Positions 1 through 8,116 are shown, counted from the first letter of the stretch. The stretch: 32,548 nucleotides of DNA from JALOAT01 sp041687015 (GCA_041687015.1 JAWLCT010000036.1:1-32548); one strand, 5' to 3'. The notes: generated by a model from the sequence alone, not told the origin. Program-made: numbers and translations.

Positions 1-11
1 CGTTTTTCAAT

Positions 12-157
12 GGGGTCAGAGTCAATTGAAAGGCATCAGCGTTGCACCCAGACGTGCGTTTCAAACCGCTGACCCCGCTGGTCCGTTTTTCAATTTACTC
101 TGCCCCCGCTGGTCCTCTCACTAGCCGACTTTTCAATTTACTCTGACCCCACTGGTC
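12..157. repeat. Cluster of short GGGGTCAGAGT-type repeats
   Basis: Two direct copies lie at 85-115 and 129-157. Both have the core TTTTCAATTTACTCTG followed by CCCC and CTGGTC. An inverted copy (GGGGTCAGAGTCAATTGAAA) lies at 12-31, and a partial copy (CTGACCCCGCTGGTCC) at about 69-84. This core is familiar from many proteobacterial genomes, often near IS200/REP-associated transposases. No transposase is visible here. The repeats lie immediately downstream of the phosphoketolase stop codon, and the window edge cuts the cluster. Confidence 0.7.
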
Positions 158-161
158 TTTC

Positions 162-2555
162 CTAGTACGGCCAGTGCCAGTCGCGGATCTCGGGCATGTC
201 CTCGCCGTACTTGCGCGTGTACTCGCGGTGTTCCACGTGCTTTTCGCGCATTTTCTGTTTGGTATATGCCGCCGCGGCGCCGAGCTGCGGCAGACGATCG
301 ATGACGTCCATCACCAGGTGATACCGATCCAGGTCGTTCATCACCACCATGTCGAAGGGCGTCGAGGTGGTGCCCTCTTCCTTGTAGCCGCGCACGTGCA
401 GGTTATGGTGGTTGGTGCGCCGGTAGGTGAGGCGGTGGATAAGCCAGGGATAGCCGTGATAGGCCATGATGATGGGCTTGTCCGTGGTGAAGATGTTGTC
501 GAAGTCGCTGTCGGTAAGCCCGTGCGGGTGCTCCGAAGGCGGCAGCAGGCGCATGAGGTTGACGATATTCACCACGCGGACCTTCAGGCTGGGGAATTCA
601 CGCCGCAGGATGTCCACCGCGGCCAGCGTCTCCAGGGTCGGCACATCGCCGGCACAGGCCATCACCACATCCGGTTCGCCGCCCATGTCATTGCTCGCCC
701 ACTCCCAGATGCCGATGCCCGCCGTGGTGTGCTTCACGGCGGCATCCATGTCCAGGTACTGAAGCCCGGGCTGCTTGCCGGCCACGATGACATTCACGTA
801 ATGACGTGAACGCAGGCAGTGGTCCGCCACCGACAACAAGGTGTTGGTGTCGGGCGGCAGGTAGACGCGGATGATCTCGGCCTTCTTGTTCACCACGTGG
901 TCGATGAAACCCGGGTCCTGGTGCGAAAACCCGTTGTGGTCCTGGCGCCAGACATGCGAGGTAAGCAGATAGGTCAGCGAGGCGATGGGCTGCCGCCAGG
1001 GGATGTGGCGGGTCACTTTCAGCCATTTCGCATGCTGGTTGAACATGGAATCCACGATGTGGATGAAGGCCTCGTAGCAGGAGAAGATGCCGTGTCGGCC
1101 GGTGAGCAGATAGCCTTCCAGCCAACCCTGGCAGGTGTGCTCGGAAAGGATCTCCATCACGCGGCCGTCCGCCGCGAGGTGCTCATCATAGGGCAGGGTG
1201 TCGGCGACCCAGGTACGCTCGGTCACCTCGAACACCGCGTCCAGACGGTTCGATGCGGTTTCGTCCGGACCGAACAGGCGGAAGTTGCGGTGATCGGCGT
1301 TGCGTTGCATCACGTCACGAAGAAACCCGCCGAGCACGCGCGTCGCTTCGGCAAACTGGGTACCGGGCTTTTCCACACCCACGGCGTAGTCGCGGAAATC
1401 GGGCAGGCGCAGAGCCTTGAGGATGCTGCCGCCGTTGGTGTGCGGATTGGCTGACATGCGGCGCGTGCCCCGCGGCGCAATAGCCATGAGCTCTTCCTTC
1501 GGGCGGCCTTCATCGTCGAACAGCTCGTCGGGGCCGTAGCTGAGCATCCAGTGTTTCAGCAGATCCACATAGCGCGGGTTGGTCTGCAGGCCGGCGAACG
1601 GCACCTGGTGGGAGCGCCAGAAATCCTCCGCCTTCTTGCCGTCCACCTCGGCGGGACCGGTCCAGCCTTTGGGACTTTTCAGCACGATCATCGGCCAGCG
1701 CGGGCGGTGTGCACCGGCGCCGCCCTGACGGGCCGCCTGCTGGATGGCATGGATGCGGTCCAGGGCACGGTCGAGGGTGGCGGCGAAGGCCTGATGCATG
1801 GTGGTCGGTTCGTGCCCTTCCACGTAATAGGGCTCGTACCCGTAACCCCATAGCAGGGCGTTGAGTTCGTCGTGGGGAATGCGCGCCAGCACCGCGGGAT
1901 TGGCGATCTTGTAGCCGTTCAGGTGCAGGATGGGCAGCACGGCACCGTCACTGACCGGGTTCAGGAATTTGTTGGAATGCCAGGAGGTGGCGAGCGGACC
2001 GGTCTCCGCTTCGCCGTCGCCAACGATGCAGGCGACGATCAGATCCGGGTTGTCGAACGCCGCGCCGAACGCATGGGAAAGCGCGTAGCCCAGCTCGCCG
2101 CCTTCATGAATGGAACCCGGCGTCTCCGGCGCCACATGGCTGGGAATGCCGCCCGGAAACGAAAACTGTTTGAACAATTTCTGCATGCCGCGTTCGTCAC
2201 AGGTGATGTCCGGATACACCTCGCTATAAGTGCCCTCCAGCCACGCGTTCGCCACCATGGCCGGGCCGCCGTGGCCGGGACCACACACGTACATCATGTT
2301 GAGGTCGCGCTGGCGAATGACACGGTTCAGGTGCACGTAGATGAAATTCAGCCCGGGTGTGGTGCCCCAGTGACCAAGCAGGCGCGGTTTGATGTGCTCC
2401 AGAGTGAGCGGCTTTTTCAGCAGCGGGTTGTCAAGCAGATAAATCTGGCCGACCGAAAGGTAATTGGCCGCACGCCACCAGGCATGCATCTGGTTCAACT
2501 CGGTTTCGCTGAGCGGTGCCGTCTCGGAAATCATCTCGCGGTTCACGTCATTCAT
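162..2555 (-). CDS. xfp: D-xylulose 5-phosphate/D-fructose 6-phosphate phosphoketolase
   Basis: This thiamine-diphosphate enzyme uses phosphate to split xylulose 5-phosphate into acetyl phosphate plus glyceraldehyde 3-phosphate, or fructose 6-phosphate into acetyl phosphate plus erythrose 4-phosphate. The 797-aa protein has normal family length. Visible signatures are GHWG (61-64), GPGHGG (92-97), EGGELGYALSHAFGAA (151-166) and the ThDP motif GDGEAETGP (179-187) followed by LNGYKI (212-217). It is cytoplasmic. The ATG overlaps the stop codon of the upstream acetate kinase gene by 4 nt (ATGA), so the two are translationally coupled. Together they form the classic shunt in which acetyl phosphate yields ATP and acetate. 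No frameshift or missing core motif was seen. The family assignment is secure; substrate preference (Xu5P only or dual) cannot be read from sequence. Confidence 0.97.
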   Translation of the reverse strand: MNDVNREMISETAPLSETELNQMHAWWRAANYLSVGQIYLLDNPLLKKPLTLEHIKPRLLGHWGTTPGLNFIYVHLNRVIRQRDLNMMYVCGPGHGGPAMVANAWLEGTYSEVYPDITCDERGMQKLFKQFSFPGGIPSHVAPETPGSIHEGGELGYALSHAFGAAFDNPDLIVACIVGDGEAETGPLATSWHSNKFLNPVSDGAVLPILHLNGYKIANPAVLARIPHDELNALLWGYGYEPYYVEGHEPTTMHQAFAATLDRALDRIHAIQQAARQGGAGAHRPRWPMIVLKSPKGWTGPAEVDGKKAEDFWRSHQVPFAGLQTNPRYVDLLKHWMLSYGPDELFDDEGRPKEELMAIAPRGTRRMSANPHTNGGSILKALRLPDFRDYAVGVEKPGTQFAEATRVLGGFLRDVMQRNADHRNFRLFGPDETASNRLDAVFEVTERTWVADTLPYDEHLAADGRVMEILSEHTCQGWLEGYLLTGRHGIFSCYEAFIHIVDSMFNQHAKWLKVTRHIPWRQPIASLTYLLTSHVWRQDHNGFSHQDPGFIDHVVNKKAEIIRVYLPPDTNTLLSVADHCLRSRHYVNVIVAGKQPGLQYLDMDAAVKHTTAGIGIWEWASNDMGGEPDVVMACAGDVPTLETLAAVDILRREFPSLKVRVVNIVNLMRLLPPSEHPHGLTDSDFDNIFTTDKPIIMAYHGYPWLIHRLTYRRTNHHNLHVRGYKEEGTTSTPFDMVVMNDLDRYHLVMDVIDRLPQLGAAAAYTKQKMREKHVEHREYTRKYGEDMPEIRDWHWPY

Positions 2556-3778
2556 GGCGTGGCTCCTTGGGTCTCATCATGCGTCAGGCACTCGAGTGCG
2601 CAGCGCGCGATCTCGAGTTCCTCGTCCGTGGGGATCACCCAGACCTGGGTGCGGCTTTCGGAGGCGTGCAGGGGGCGCGCGTCGCAACCGGATGCACGAT
2701 TGCGCGCGGCATCGATGACGATGCCCAGATTGTCCAGGCCGGCGAGACTGCGCGCGCGCACTTCGGCATCGTTTTCGCCGATGCCCGCGGTGAACACCAC
2801 GGCGTCCACGCGACCGAGTACGGCCGCATAGGCGCCGATGTATTTCTTTAAACGGTGGCAGAACATGTCGAGGGCGAGCCCGGCCGCCTTGTCACCCTGC
2901 CTGGCCAGGGCGTGGACCTCGCGCATGTCGCTGTGGCCGCACACGCCTTTCAAGCCGCTGGCGTGGTACAGCAGATCTTCCAGTTGCGCCGGCGAGCGCC
3001 GCGTGTAGCGCAGCAGATGGAAATGCACGGCCGGGTCCAGGTCGCCGCAACGCGTGCCCATCATCAGCCCCTCCAGGGGCGTCATGCCCATGGAGGTTTC
3101 GACGCTGCGGCCACCTGCCACCGCGGTGACACTGGCGCCGTTCCCCAGATGCAGCACGATGGTGTTCAACCCGGCCGGCGGTCGGTCCATGAGCGCCGCG
3201 GCGCGGCGCGTCACGTACTGCACCGAAATGCCGTGAAACCCGTAGCGGCGCACGTGGAACTCCTCATAGAGCCCGAGCGGCAGCGCGTAGTGACTCACGT
3301 GGGGCGGCAGGGTGTGGTGAAACGCCGTGTCAAACACCGCCACCTGCGGAACGTCGGGAAAAATGCGGCGCGCCAGGTCGATACCGCGCAGGTTGGCGGG
3401 GTTGTGCAGGGGTGCCAGGTGCTCCGCCGCGCGGATCTGGGCCAACGTTCCGCCGTCGATGAGGGTGGGCGCGGTGAAGTGTTCACCGCCGTGCACCACC
3501 CGATGGCCGACGGCAACAAGTTCGCGGCGCCCCTGCAACACGCCGACACGGGCAAGTTCGGCGAAGGCGCCTTCCAGGGCGGCGGCGTGGGTATCCGCCC
3601 CCTGTGCTTGCTCGCGCATCTGCCAGCCGCCATGCCCGTCCCGCCAGCGCAGCGCCAGTCGGCCCTGGCCCGTACCGAGACGCTCGGCCAGCCCGCCCGC
3701 GAGCAAACCCAGCCCGTTCGCGTCGTAGAGCTTGAACTTGAGCGACGAACTGCCCGAATTGAGGGTAAGAACCTTCAT
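2552..3778 (-). CDS. ackA: Acetate kinase
   Basis: The enzyme transfers phosphate from acetyl phosphate to ADP, giving acetate and ATP, downstream of phosphoketolase. The protein is 408 aa, typical for AckA. It starts with MKVLTLNSGSSSLKFKLY, the phosphate-loop signature with Asn7. It also has GHRVVHGG (Arg93, equivalent to the catalytic arginine), VFDTAFH (149-154, Asp150) and YGFHG (His182), and a C-terminal ATPase-fold region with GIGEND. Its stop overlaps the xfp start. The first 55 bases appear a second time at 3923-3977 beyond the N run. That second copy looks like an assembly artefact, not a second gene, so the real upstream region is the sequence from 4022 onward. No phosphotransacetylase gene is visible in the window. 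Confidence 0.97.
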   Translation of the reverse strand: MKVLTLNSGSSSLKFKLYDANGLGLLAGGLAERLGTGQGRLALRWRDGHGGWQMREQAQGADTHAAALEGAFAELARVGVLQGRRELVAVGHRVVHGGEHFTAPTLIDGGTLAQIRAAEHLAPLHNPANLRGIDLARRIFPDVPQVAVFDTAFHHTLPPHVSHYALPLGLYEEFHVRRYGFHGISVQYVTRRAAALMDRPPAGLNTIVLHLGNGASVTAVAGGRSVETSMGMTPLEGLMMGTRCGDLDPAVHFHLLRYTRRSPAQLEDLLYHASGLKGVCGHSDMREVHALARQGDKAAGLALDMFCHRLKKYIGAYAAVLGRVDAVVFTAGIGENDAEVRARSLAGLDNLGIVIDAARNRASGCDARPLHASESRTQVWVIPTDEELEIARCALECLTHDETQGATP

Positions 3779-4021
3779 CCGGGTAAGGGTAGTGTGCCGC
3801 CGCGCGCCGGATTATCGGGAAANNNNNNNNNNNNNNNNNNNNNNNNNNNNNNNNNNNNNNNNNNNNNNNNNNNNNNNNNNNNNNNNNNNNNNNNNNNNNN
3901 NNNNNNNNNNNNNNNNNNNNNNCGTAGAGCTTGAACTTGAGCGACGAACTGCCCGAATTGAGGGTAAGAACCTTCATCCGGGTAAGGGTAGTGTGCCGCC
4001 GCGCGCCGGATTATCGGGAAA
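3724..4021. other. Spurious scaffold gap: 100 N between identical 99-bp ends
   Basis: Positions 3823-3922 are exactly 100 N. The 99 bases before the gap (3724-3822) are identical to the 99 bases after it (3923-4021). This is what a scaffolder leaves when two contigs that truly overlap by 99 bases are joined with a default-size gap; 99 is a common assembler k-mer. Collapsing one copy and the N run gives a continuous sequence with one ackA start. Any reading frame crossing the N run is not real. A true short duplication around an unknown insert cannot be excluded without reads. Confidence 0.85.
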
Positions 4022-4090
4022 TGGATTAAACGAAGGAGGATTCGGGGAACATCAGGGAGACATGTGGGCCTGCGAACGGATGCCGGAAAA

Positions 4091-4455
4091 AAACCATCGC
4101 GGCCTGAGGCCGCTCCTACGGGGAGAACCGTGGCGGTCAGCGTCGGAACCCCGGATCGGGGAAGCGTGCAGGAGCGGGCTAAGCCCGCGAAGGACGCCGG
4201 CAAAAAACCATCGCGGCCTGAGGCCGCTCCTACGGGGAGAACCGTGGCGGTCAGCGTCGGAACCCCGGATCGGGGAAGCGTGCAGGAGCGGGCTAAGCCC
4301 GCGAAGGACGCCGGCAAAAAACCATCGCGGCCTGAGGCCGCTCCTACGGGGAGAACCGTGGCGGTCAGCGTCGGAACTCCGGATCGGGGACCCGTGCAGG
4401 AGCGGGCTAAGCCCGCGAACGGAGGCCGGAAAAAAACCATCGCGGCCTGAGGCTG
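4091..4455. repeat. Tandem 114-bp BIME-like array of paired REP palindromes
   Basis: The unit beginning ACCATCGCGG starts at 4093, 4207, 4321 and 4436, giving three full units of 114, 114 and 115 bp and a truncated fourth. Each full unit holds two imperfect palindromes in opposite orientation: GCGGCC-TGA-GGCCGC with a CTCCTAC tail, and GCAGGA followed by GCGGGC-TAA-GCCCGC. They are separated by about 45 bp. This is the layout of bacterial interspersed mosaic elements built from REP sequences. The array fills most of the gap between ackA and the flavin reductase gene; 4022-4090 shows nothing else recognisable. No REP-associated transposase is in the window. The units differ by only a few bases, so the copy number may be collapsed or variable. 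Confidence 0.85.
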
Positions 4456-4465
4456 CTCCTCCTAT

Positions 4466-5476
4466 TCAGTCCTTCGCCCAGGAGAACGCATCGGAATAGC
4501 AGTGCTCGGGATCAAGACCCTTGCGCATCAAGGCTTCCTTGGCGGCGAAGACCATCTGGGGGTGGCCGCAGGCGTAGACGTCAAAGCCCGAAAGGTCGTC
4601 GAAATCACTCGCGGCGACCTCCTGGACGTAACCGGTACGACCGGTCCAGTCGTCATCTTCCGTCGGGCGCGACAGCACGGGGACGTAATGGATGTTCTCG
4701 TATTCCGCCGCCCACTTGCGTGCCAGATCATGCAGGTAAAGATCCTCGCGATGACGTGCTCCCCAATAGATGTACATGGGAACGATGTGGCCTTCCGCAA
4801 TGGCGTGCTCGACGATGGCCTTGACGGGGCCGAAGCCCGTACCCGTGGCCAGAAAGATGATGGGACGGTCGTCCTCGCGCATGTAGAAGCCGCCCTTGGG
4901 TCCTTCGATGCGCAGCACGTCTTTTTCACGCATGTCGGAAAACAGCCGATCGGTGAAGTGACCACCGCGAATGCGGCGGATATGGAACTTCAGGTATTCG
5001 TCGTCGTGCGGCGCGTTGGCGATGGAGAACGCACGATGCCGGCCGTCCTTGAGAATGAAGTCAAGATACTGTCCGGCCAGGAACTGCAACCGCTCGCCGT
5101 CGGGCAGCTTCAGCCACAGCTCCATCACTTCGTCGTTGAGACGCGCCATGCGGTGGATCTTCGCGGGCATCACGCGCACCGGAATTTCCTTGTCCGCACC
5201 CACTTCCTTCACCTGGATCTCCAGGTTGCTGGCAGCATGGGCGATGCAAAACAGGGCTTTCCCTTCGCGCTGCTCCTCGTCCGTGAGCGCCATTGGCTCC
5301 TCCTCGCGGTAGTCGATTTCCCCGGAAAGCACCTTGCCGGTACAAGCACCGCAGCAGCCGTTGCGACAACCGTAGGGAAAAGCGAAACCCTGGCGCAACG
5401 CGGCATCGAGCACGGTTTCACCGGACTCGACCACGAATTCGTGACCGCTGGGCTTGATACGGACCTTAAAAGACAT
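4466..5476 (-). CDS. 2Fe-2S ferredoxin/FAD/NAD(P) oxidoreductase
   Basis: This 336-aa cytoplasmic electron-transfer flavoprotein moves electrons from NAD(P)H through FAD to a plant-type 2Fe-2S centre. The N-terminal ferredoxin domain has the cluster ligands Cys37, Cys42, Cys45 and Cys77. It is followed by an FAD-binding barrel with HRAFS (147-151) and an NAD-binding domain with GTGFGP (212-217). The architecture matches CDP-6-deoxy-glucoseen reductase/AscD-like proteins and the reductase components of aromatic oxygenases. No partner oxygenase or sugar-deoxygenation gene lies nearby, so its acceptor is unknown. A Shine-Dalgarno-like AAGGAAG precedes the ATG. The gene is divergent from the SDR gene and ends next to the repeat array. 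Confidence is high for family and low for physiological role. Confidence 0.9.
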   Translation of the reverse strand: MSFKVRIKPSGHEFVVESGETVLDAALRQGFAFPYGCRNGCCGACTGKVLSGEIDYREEEPMALTDEEQREGKALFCIAHAASNLEIQVKEVGADKEIPVRVMPAKIHRMARLNDEVMELWLKLPDGERLQFLAGQYLDFILKDGRHRAFSIANAPHDDEYLKFHIRRIRGGHFTDRLFSDMREKDVLRIEGPKGGFYMREDDRPIIFLATGTGFGPVKAIVEHAIAEGHIVPMYIYWGARHREDLYLHDLARKWAAEYENIHYVPVLSRPTEDDDWTGRTGYVQEVAASDFDDLSGFDVYACGHPQMVFAAKEALMRKGLDPEHCYSDAFSWAKD

Positions 5477-5559
5477 GTGGTTCTTCCTTATTGACTCGCG
5501 TCATAATCATTGACAAAACGACTCTGGATTATCCGCTAACCACCCGGAGACTTGAACCC

Positions 5560-6429
5560 TTGGACAGTGTCTTCATCGTCGGTTGCGGCGACATCGGCTT
5601 AAGGGTGGCACAACGCTGGCGCGCCCTCGGCGCCCAGGTGGCCGCTCTTGCGCGCTCCGGCAACGCCGTGGTGCGCCTGCGTCATGCCGGCATCGCCGCG
5701 GTGGCCGGCAACCTCGACATTCCGGTATCCCTGCGCGGCCTGCCTTTGGACGGCAAGCTGGTGTATTACTTCGCGCCACCGCCCGCCACGGGCGAGGGTG
5801 ATCCCCGCGTGGCGGCTTTCGTGGACGCACTGGCCTACAGCGGACGTCCGTCCCGCATTGTTTACATCAGTACCAGTGGTGTCTATGGGGATTGTTCCGG
5901 AGCGCTTGTGAACGAGAGCGCACCGCCGGCACCGCGCACCGCACGGGCCCGGCGCCGGCTTGCTGCGGAGGAACGCCTGCGCACCTACGGTCGTGCCCAC
6001 GGCGTGCCCGTCATCGTGCTGCGTGTGGGCGGCATCTACGGACCGGGGCGCCTCCCGGTGGAACGCCTGCGCCAGGGGCTGCCGGTGCTGCGGCCCGAGG
6101 AGGCGCTGCCGAGCAACCGCATCCACGCGGATGATTTGGCGGCGGTGTGCGTCGCTGCCGGCGAGCGCGGGCACGCCGACGCGATCTACAACGTGAGCGA
6201 TGGCCAGGACGGCACCATGACGGAATATTTCTTCGCCGTGGCCGATGCCCTCGGGCTGCCGCACCCGCCCACGGTTTCACTGTCCGAAGCCAAGGACGTT
6301 CTCAGCCCCGCCATGCTCTCTTACCTCACCGAATCGCGCCGGCTCGACAACCGCCGCATGCGGGAGGAGCTGGGCGTGGTGCTGCATTACCCCGATCTCG
6401 CCAGCGGCCTGCGCCACGCGGTTTCTTGA
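5560..6429 (+). CDS. SDR-family NAD(P)-binding protein (YeeZ-like)
   Basis: The 289-aa protein has an N-terminal Rossmann fold with GCGDIG (residues 8-13), a later YISTSGVYGD stretch typical of extended SDR/epimerase relatives, and VGGIYGPGR. It most resembles the YeeZ-type group, whose substrate is not established. The usual YxxxK catalytic pair is not evident after the STSG motif (RARRRLAAE follows), so it may not be a classical dehydrogenase. I prefer the TTG at 5560 because GGAGA lies about 10 nt upstream and the Rossmann core follows at once. A TTG at 5491 would add 23 residues with no conserved character or ribosome site. The stop codon overlaps the -35 element proposed for dsrC. Confidence 0.8.
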   Translation: MDSVFIVGCGDIGLRVAQRWRALGAQVAALARSGNAVVRLRHAGIAAVAGNLDIPVSLRGLPLDGKLVYYFAPPPATGEGDPRVAAFVDALAYSGRPSRIVYISTSGVYGDCSGALVNESAPPAPRTARARRRLAAEERLRTYGRAHGVPVIVLRVGGIYGPGRLPVERLRQGLPVLRPEEALPSNRIHADDLAAVCVAAGERGHADAIYNVSDGQDGTMTEYFFAVADALGLPHPPTVSLSEAKDVLSPAMLSYLTESRRLDNRRMREELGVVLHYPDLASGLRHAVS

Positions 6430-6497
6430 CACGGGAATACCCGACCAATACCATTGGTCTTATTCTTGAGTTTGTTCCTCAGGAACTCTTGACCAAT
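6426..6497 (+). promoter_or_regulatory. dsrC promoter with palindromic operator over the -10
   Basis: TTGACA at 6426-6431 and TACCAT at 6449-6454 are separated by 17 bp, a good sigma-70 arrangement. A perfect interrupted palindrome GACCAAT-ACC-ATTGGTC (6443-6459) covers the -10 element. A third half-site GACCAAT recurs at 6491-6497, just before the ribosome site AGGGGG. The context ATACCCGACC...GGTCTTAT loosely resembles Rrf2/IscR-type operators. The regulator is unknown; the palindrome and spacing are directly visible, while repression is inferred. Confidence 0.6.
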
Positions 6498-6514
6498 TGT
6501 TTTAGGGGGCACCC

Positions 6515-6847
6515 ATGGAGTTCGAGATCAACGGCAAAATCGTTAAAACCGATGCCGAAGGCTATCTGGCCGAGCTGAGCGACTGGTCGGAAGACTTGGC
6601 CAGCGCGCTGGCCGAGAAGGAAGGCCTGCAACTCACCGAGTCCCACTGGGAGGTCATCAACTTCCTGCGTGAGGGCTACCAGAGCACGGGCACGGTGCCG
6701 AACATGCGCCAGCTCACGAAAGCGTTTGCCAAGGTGTACGGTCCCGAGAAGGGTGACAGCAAGTATCTCTACGGGCTGTTCCCCTATGGTCCGGCCAAGC
6801 AGGCCTGCCGTATCGGCGGGTTGCCCAAACCGACCGGTTGCGTCTGA
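6515..6847 (+). CDS. dsrC: DsrC/TusE-family sulfur carrier with both C-terminal cysteines
   Basis: DsrC-type proteins carry sulfur on C-terminal cysteines, either to and from dissimilatory sulfite reductase or between sulfurtransferases. The 110-aa sequence has the full family length, the helical core with ESHWEVINFLREGY, and the flexible tail CRIGGLPKPTGC. Cys98 and Cys109 are separated by ten residues. Having both cysteines distinguishes DsrC from TusE, which keeps only the penultimate one. No dsrAB, dsrEFH or dsrMKJOP genes are in the window, so this may be a stand-alone copy acting in another sulfur-transfer reaction, or the dsr genes may lie elsewhere. An AGGGGG ribosome site lies 6 nt before the ATG. 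It has its own promoter and a strong terminator, so it is monocistronic. Confidence 0.93.
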   Translation: MEFEINGKIVKTDAEGYLAELSDWSEDLASALAEKEGLQLTESHWEVINFLREGYQSTGTVPNMRQLTKAFAKVYGPEKGDSKYLYGLFPYGPAKQACRIGGLPKPTGCV

Positions 6848-6873
6848 GCCTCTTCATCACTCCTCAGTGACTT

Positions 6874-6907
6874 GCGGCAACCCTGACCCGGGTTGCCGCT
6901 TTTTTTT
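6874..6907 (+). terminator. Rho-independent terminator after dsrC
   Basis: A perfect 10-bp stem GCGGCAACCC/GGGTTGCCGC (6874-6883 and 6890-6899) has a 6-nt loop and is followed by eight T (6900-6907). It lies 27 bp after the dsrC stop codon. Confidence 0.95.
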
Positions 6908-6918
6908 GCGCCACCCGC

Positions 6919-7014
6919 TTACTGCGTGTCCTTGGTCGTGAGTCGGCGATGGCGGCGATAGCGCGTCCATTCCCCCGCCGCAATGACGACAATCAACACC
7001 AGCCAGGGCACCAT
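6919..7014 (-). CDS. Possible 31-aa single-span membrane peptide
   Basis: The ORF encodes a peptide starting MVPWLVLIVVIAAG, about a dozen hydrophobic residues, followed by a basic tail (EWTRYRRHRRL). This is the shape of a tiny inner-membrane protein with a positive-inside C-terminus. GAGG lies about 9 nt before the ATG on the minus strand. It is divergent from cysB and converges on the dsrC terminator. I do not recognise it. The hydrophobic stretch is rather short for a full membrane span, and an ORF this short could arise by chance. Confidence 0.35.
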   Translation of the reverse strand: MVPWLVLIVVIAAGEWTRYRRHRRLTTKDTQ

Positions 7015-7135
7015 GGGAGCTACCTCGCGCGATAACGAGCCTTTACGGATTAGCTTTGATCAATAGCTTGCAAACAGGCAAAGCGCGATCCATGCGATAT
7101 GGTTCTAAACAGGCACCGATCGCAATCCCATCGCC

Positions 7136-8107
7136 ATGAAGCTTCAACAGCTGCGCTACGTGTGGGAGGTGGCCCGGCATGGCCTCAACATTTCCGCGAC
7201 GGCCGAGAGCCTGTACACCTCGCAGCCGGGCGTGAGCAAGCAGATCCGCCTGCTGGAGGATGAGCTGGGGGTGGAGATCTTCGTGCGCAGCGGCAAGCAC
7301 CTGACCCACATCACCCCTGCGGGCAAAGCGATTGTCGAAATGGCCGGCCATATCCTGCAGGAGGCCGGCAACATCAAACGGGCCGCCCAGGAGTTCCGTG
7401 ACGAACGGCGCGGCAACTTCGCCATCGCCACCACCCACACCCAGGCACGCTATTGGTTACCGCTGCGTATTGCGGAATTCGTACGCCGCTATCCCGACGT
7501 CCACCTGCACATGCATCAGGGCACACCCAGACAGATCAGCGAGATGCTGGTACAGGGCGATGTCGACGTCGCCATCGCCACGGAATCCCTGGAGCAGTTC
7601 GAAGAACTCGTGATGCTGCCGGTATACCACTGGAATCGCAGTGTGATCGTCCCGCCGCAACACCCCCTGACCGAAAGCGGGCCCCTCACCCTGGAGAACC
7701 TTGCCGGGTATCCCATCATCACCTACGTGGCCGGGTTCACGGGGCGATCGCAACTGGACCGGGCCTTCGAGGCGCGTCACCTGCGACCCAACGTGGTATT
7801 CACCGCCACCGATGCGGACGTCATCAAATGCTACGTGAGGCTCGGGCTGGGCGTGGGTGTGGTGGCCAACATGGCCATCGAGGCGGAGGACGATAGCCTC
7901 ACGGCCCTCGATGCCCGCCACCTTTTCCCCACCAGCACCACCCGCATCGCCGTGCGGCGACATGCCTTCATGCGACGCTTCGTATACGACTTCCTGGCGC
8001 TACTGGGACCGCATCTGGCCCGCGAGCGGGTGGAGGCGGTCATGAATGCCCATAGTCGCGAAGAGGTGGAAGCGTTGTTCGCGGGCGTGTCGCTGCCGGT
8101 GTATTGA
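7136..8107 (+). CDS. cysB: CysB, LysR-type regulator of sulfur assimilation
   Basis: The 323-aa protein nearly equals the 324 aa of enterobacterial CysB and is recognisably that protein throughout. It has an N-terminal winged helix (MKLQQLRYVWEVARHGLNIS, then TSQPGVSKQIRLLEDELG) and a substrate-binding domain with ATTHTQARYWLP. Thr100, Thr102 and Gln103 match the ligand-pocket residues of CysB. In characterised members it activates sulfate/thiosulfate assimilation genes in response to N-acetylserine and is antagonised by sulfide or thiosulfate. Its position beside dsrC fits a sulfur theme, though no cys biosynthetic gene follows. The gene stands alone and converges on the minus-strand YkgJ gene 9 bp downstream. 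No strong ribosome site is seen before the ATG, but the N-terminus matches the family exactly. Confidence 0.95.
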   Translation: MKLQQLRYVWEVARHGLNISATAESLYTSQPGVSKQIRLLEDELGVEIFVRSGKHLTHITPAGKAIVEMAGHILQEAGNIKRAAQEFRDERRGNFAIATTHTQARYWLPLRIAEFVRRYPDVHLHMHQGTPRQISEMLVQGDVDVAIATESLEQFEELVMLPVYHWNRSVIVPPQHPLTESGPLTLENLAGYPIITYVAGFTGRSQLDRAFEARHLRPNVVFTATDADVIKCYVRLGLGVGVVANMAIEAEDDSLTALDARHLFPTSTTRIAVRRHAFMRRFVYDFLALLGPHLARERVEAVMNAHSREEVEALFAGVSLPVY

Positions 8108-8116
8108 AGCGCGGGT

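Noticed and set aside
3483..3977. Minus-strand frame that starts like AckA and crosses the N run
   Set aside because: The AckA-like start comes from the duplicated 99-bp contig end; the frame is an artefact of the false gap.
4064..4450. Repetitive protein-like frame across the 114-bp repeats
   Set aside because: It is a translation of the REP/BIME array; 114 is a multiple of three, which keeps the frame open.
4091..4455. CRISPR array
   Set aside because: The 114-bp units are repeated nearly whole with no unique spacers, and no cas genes are present.
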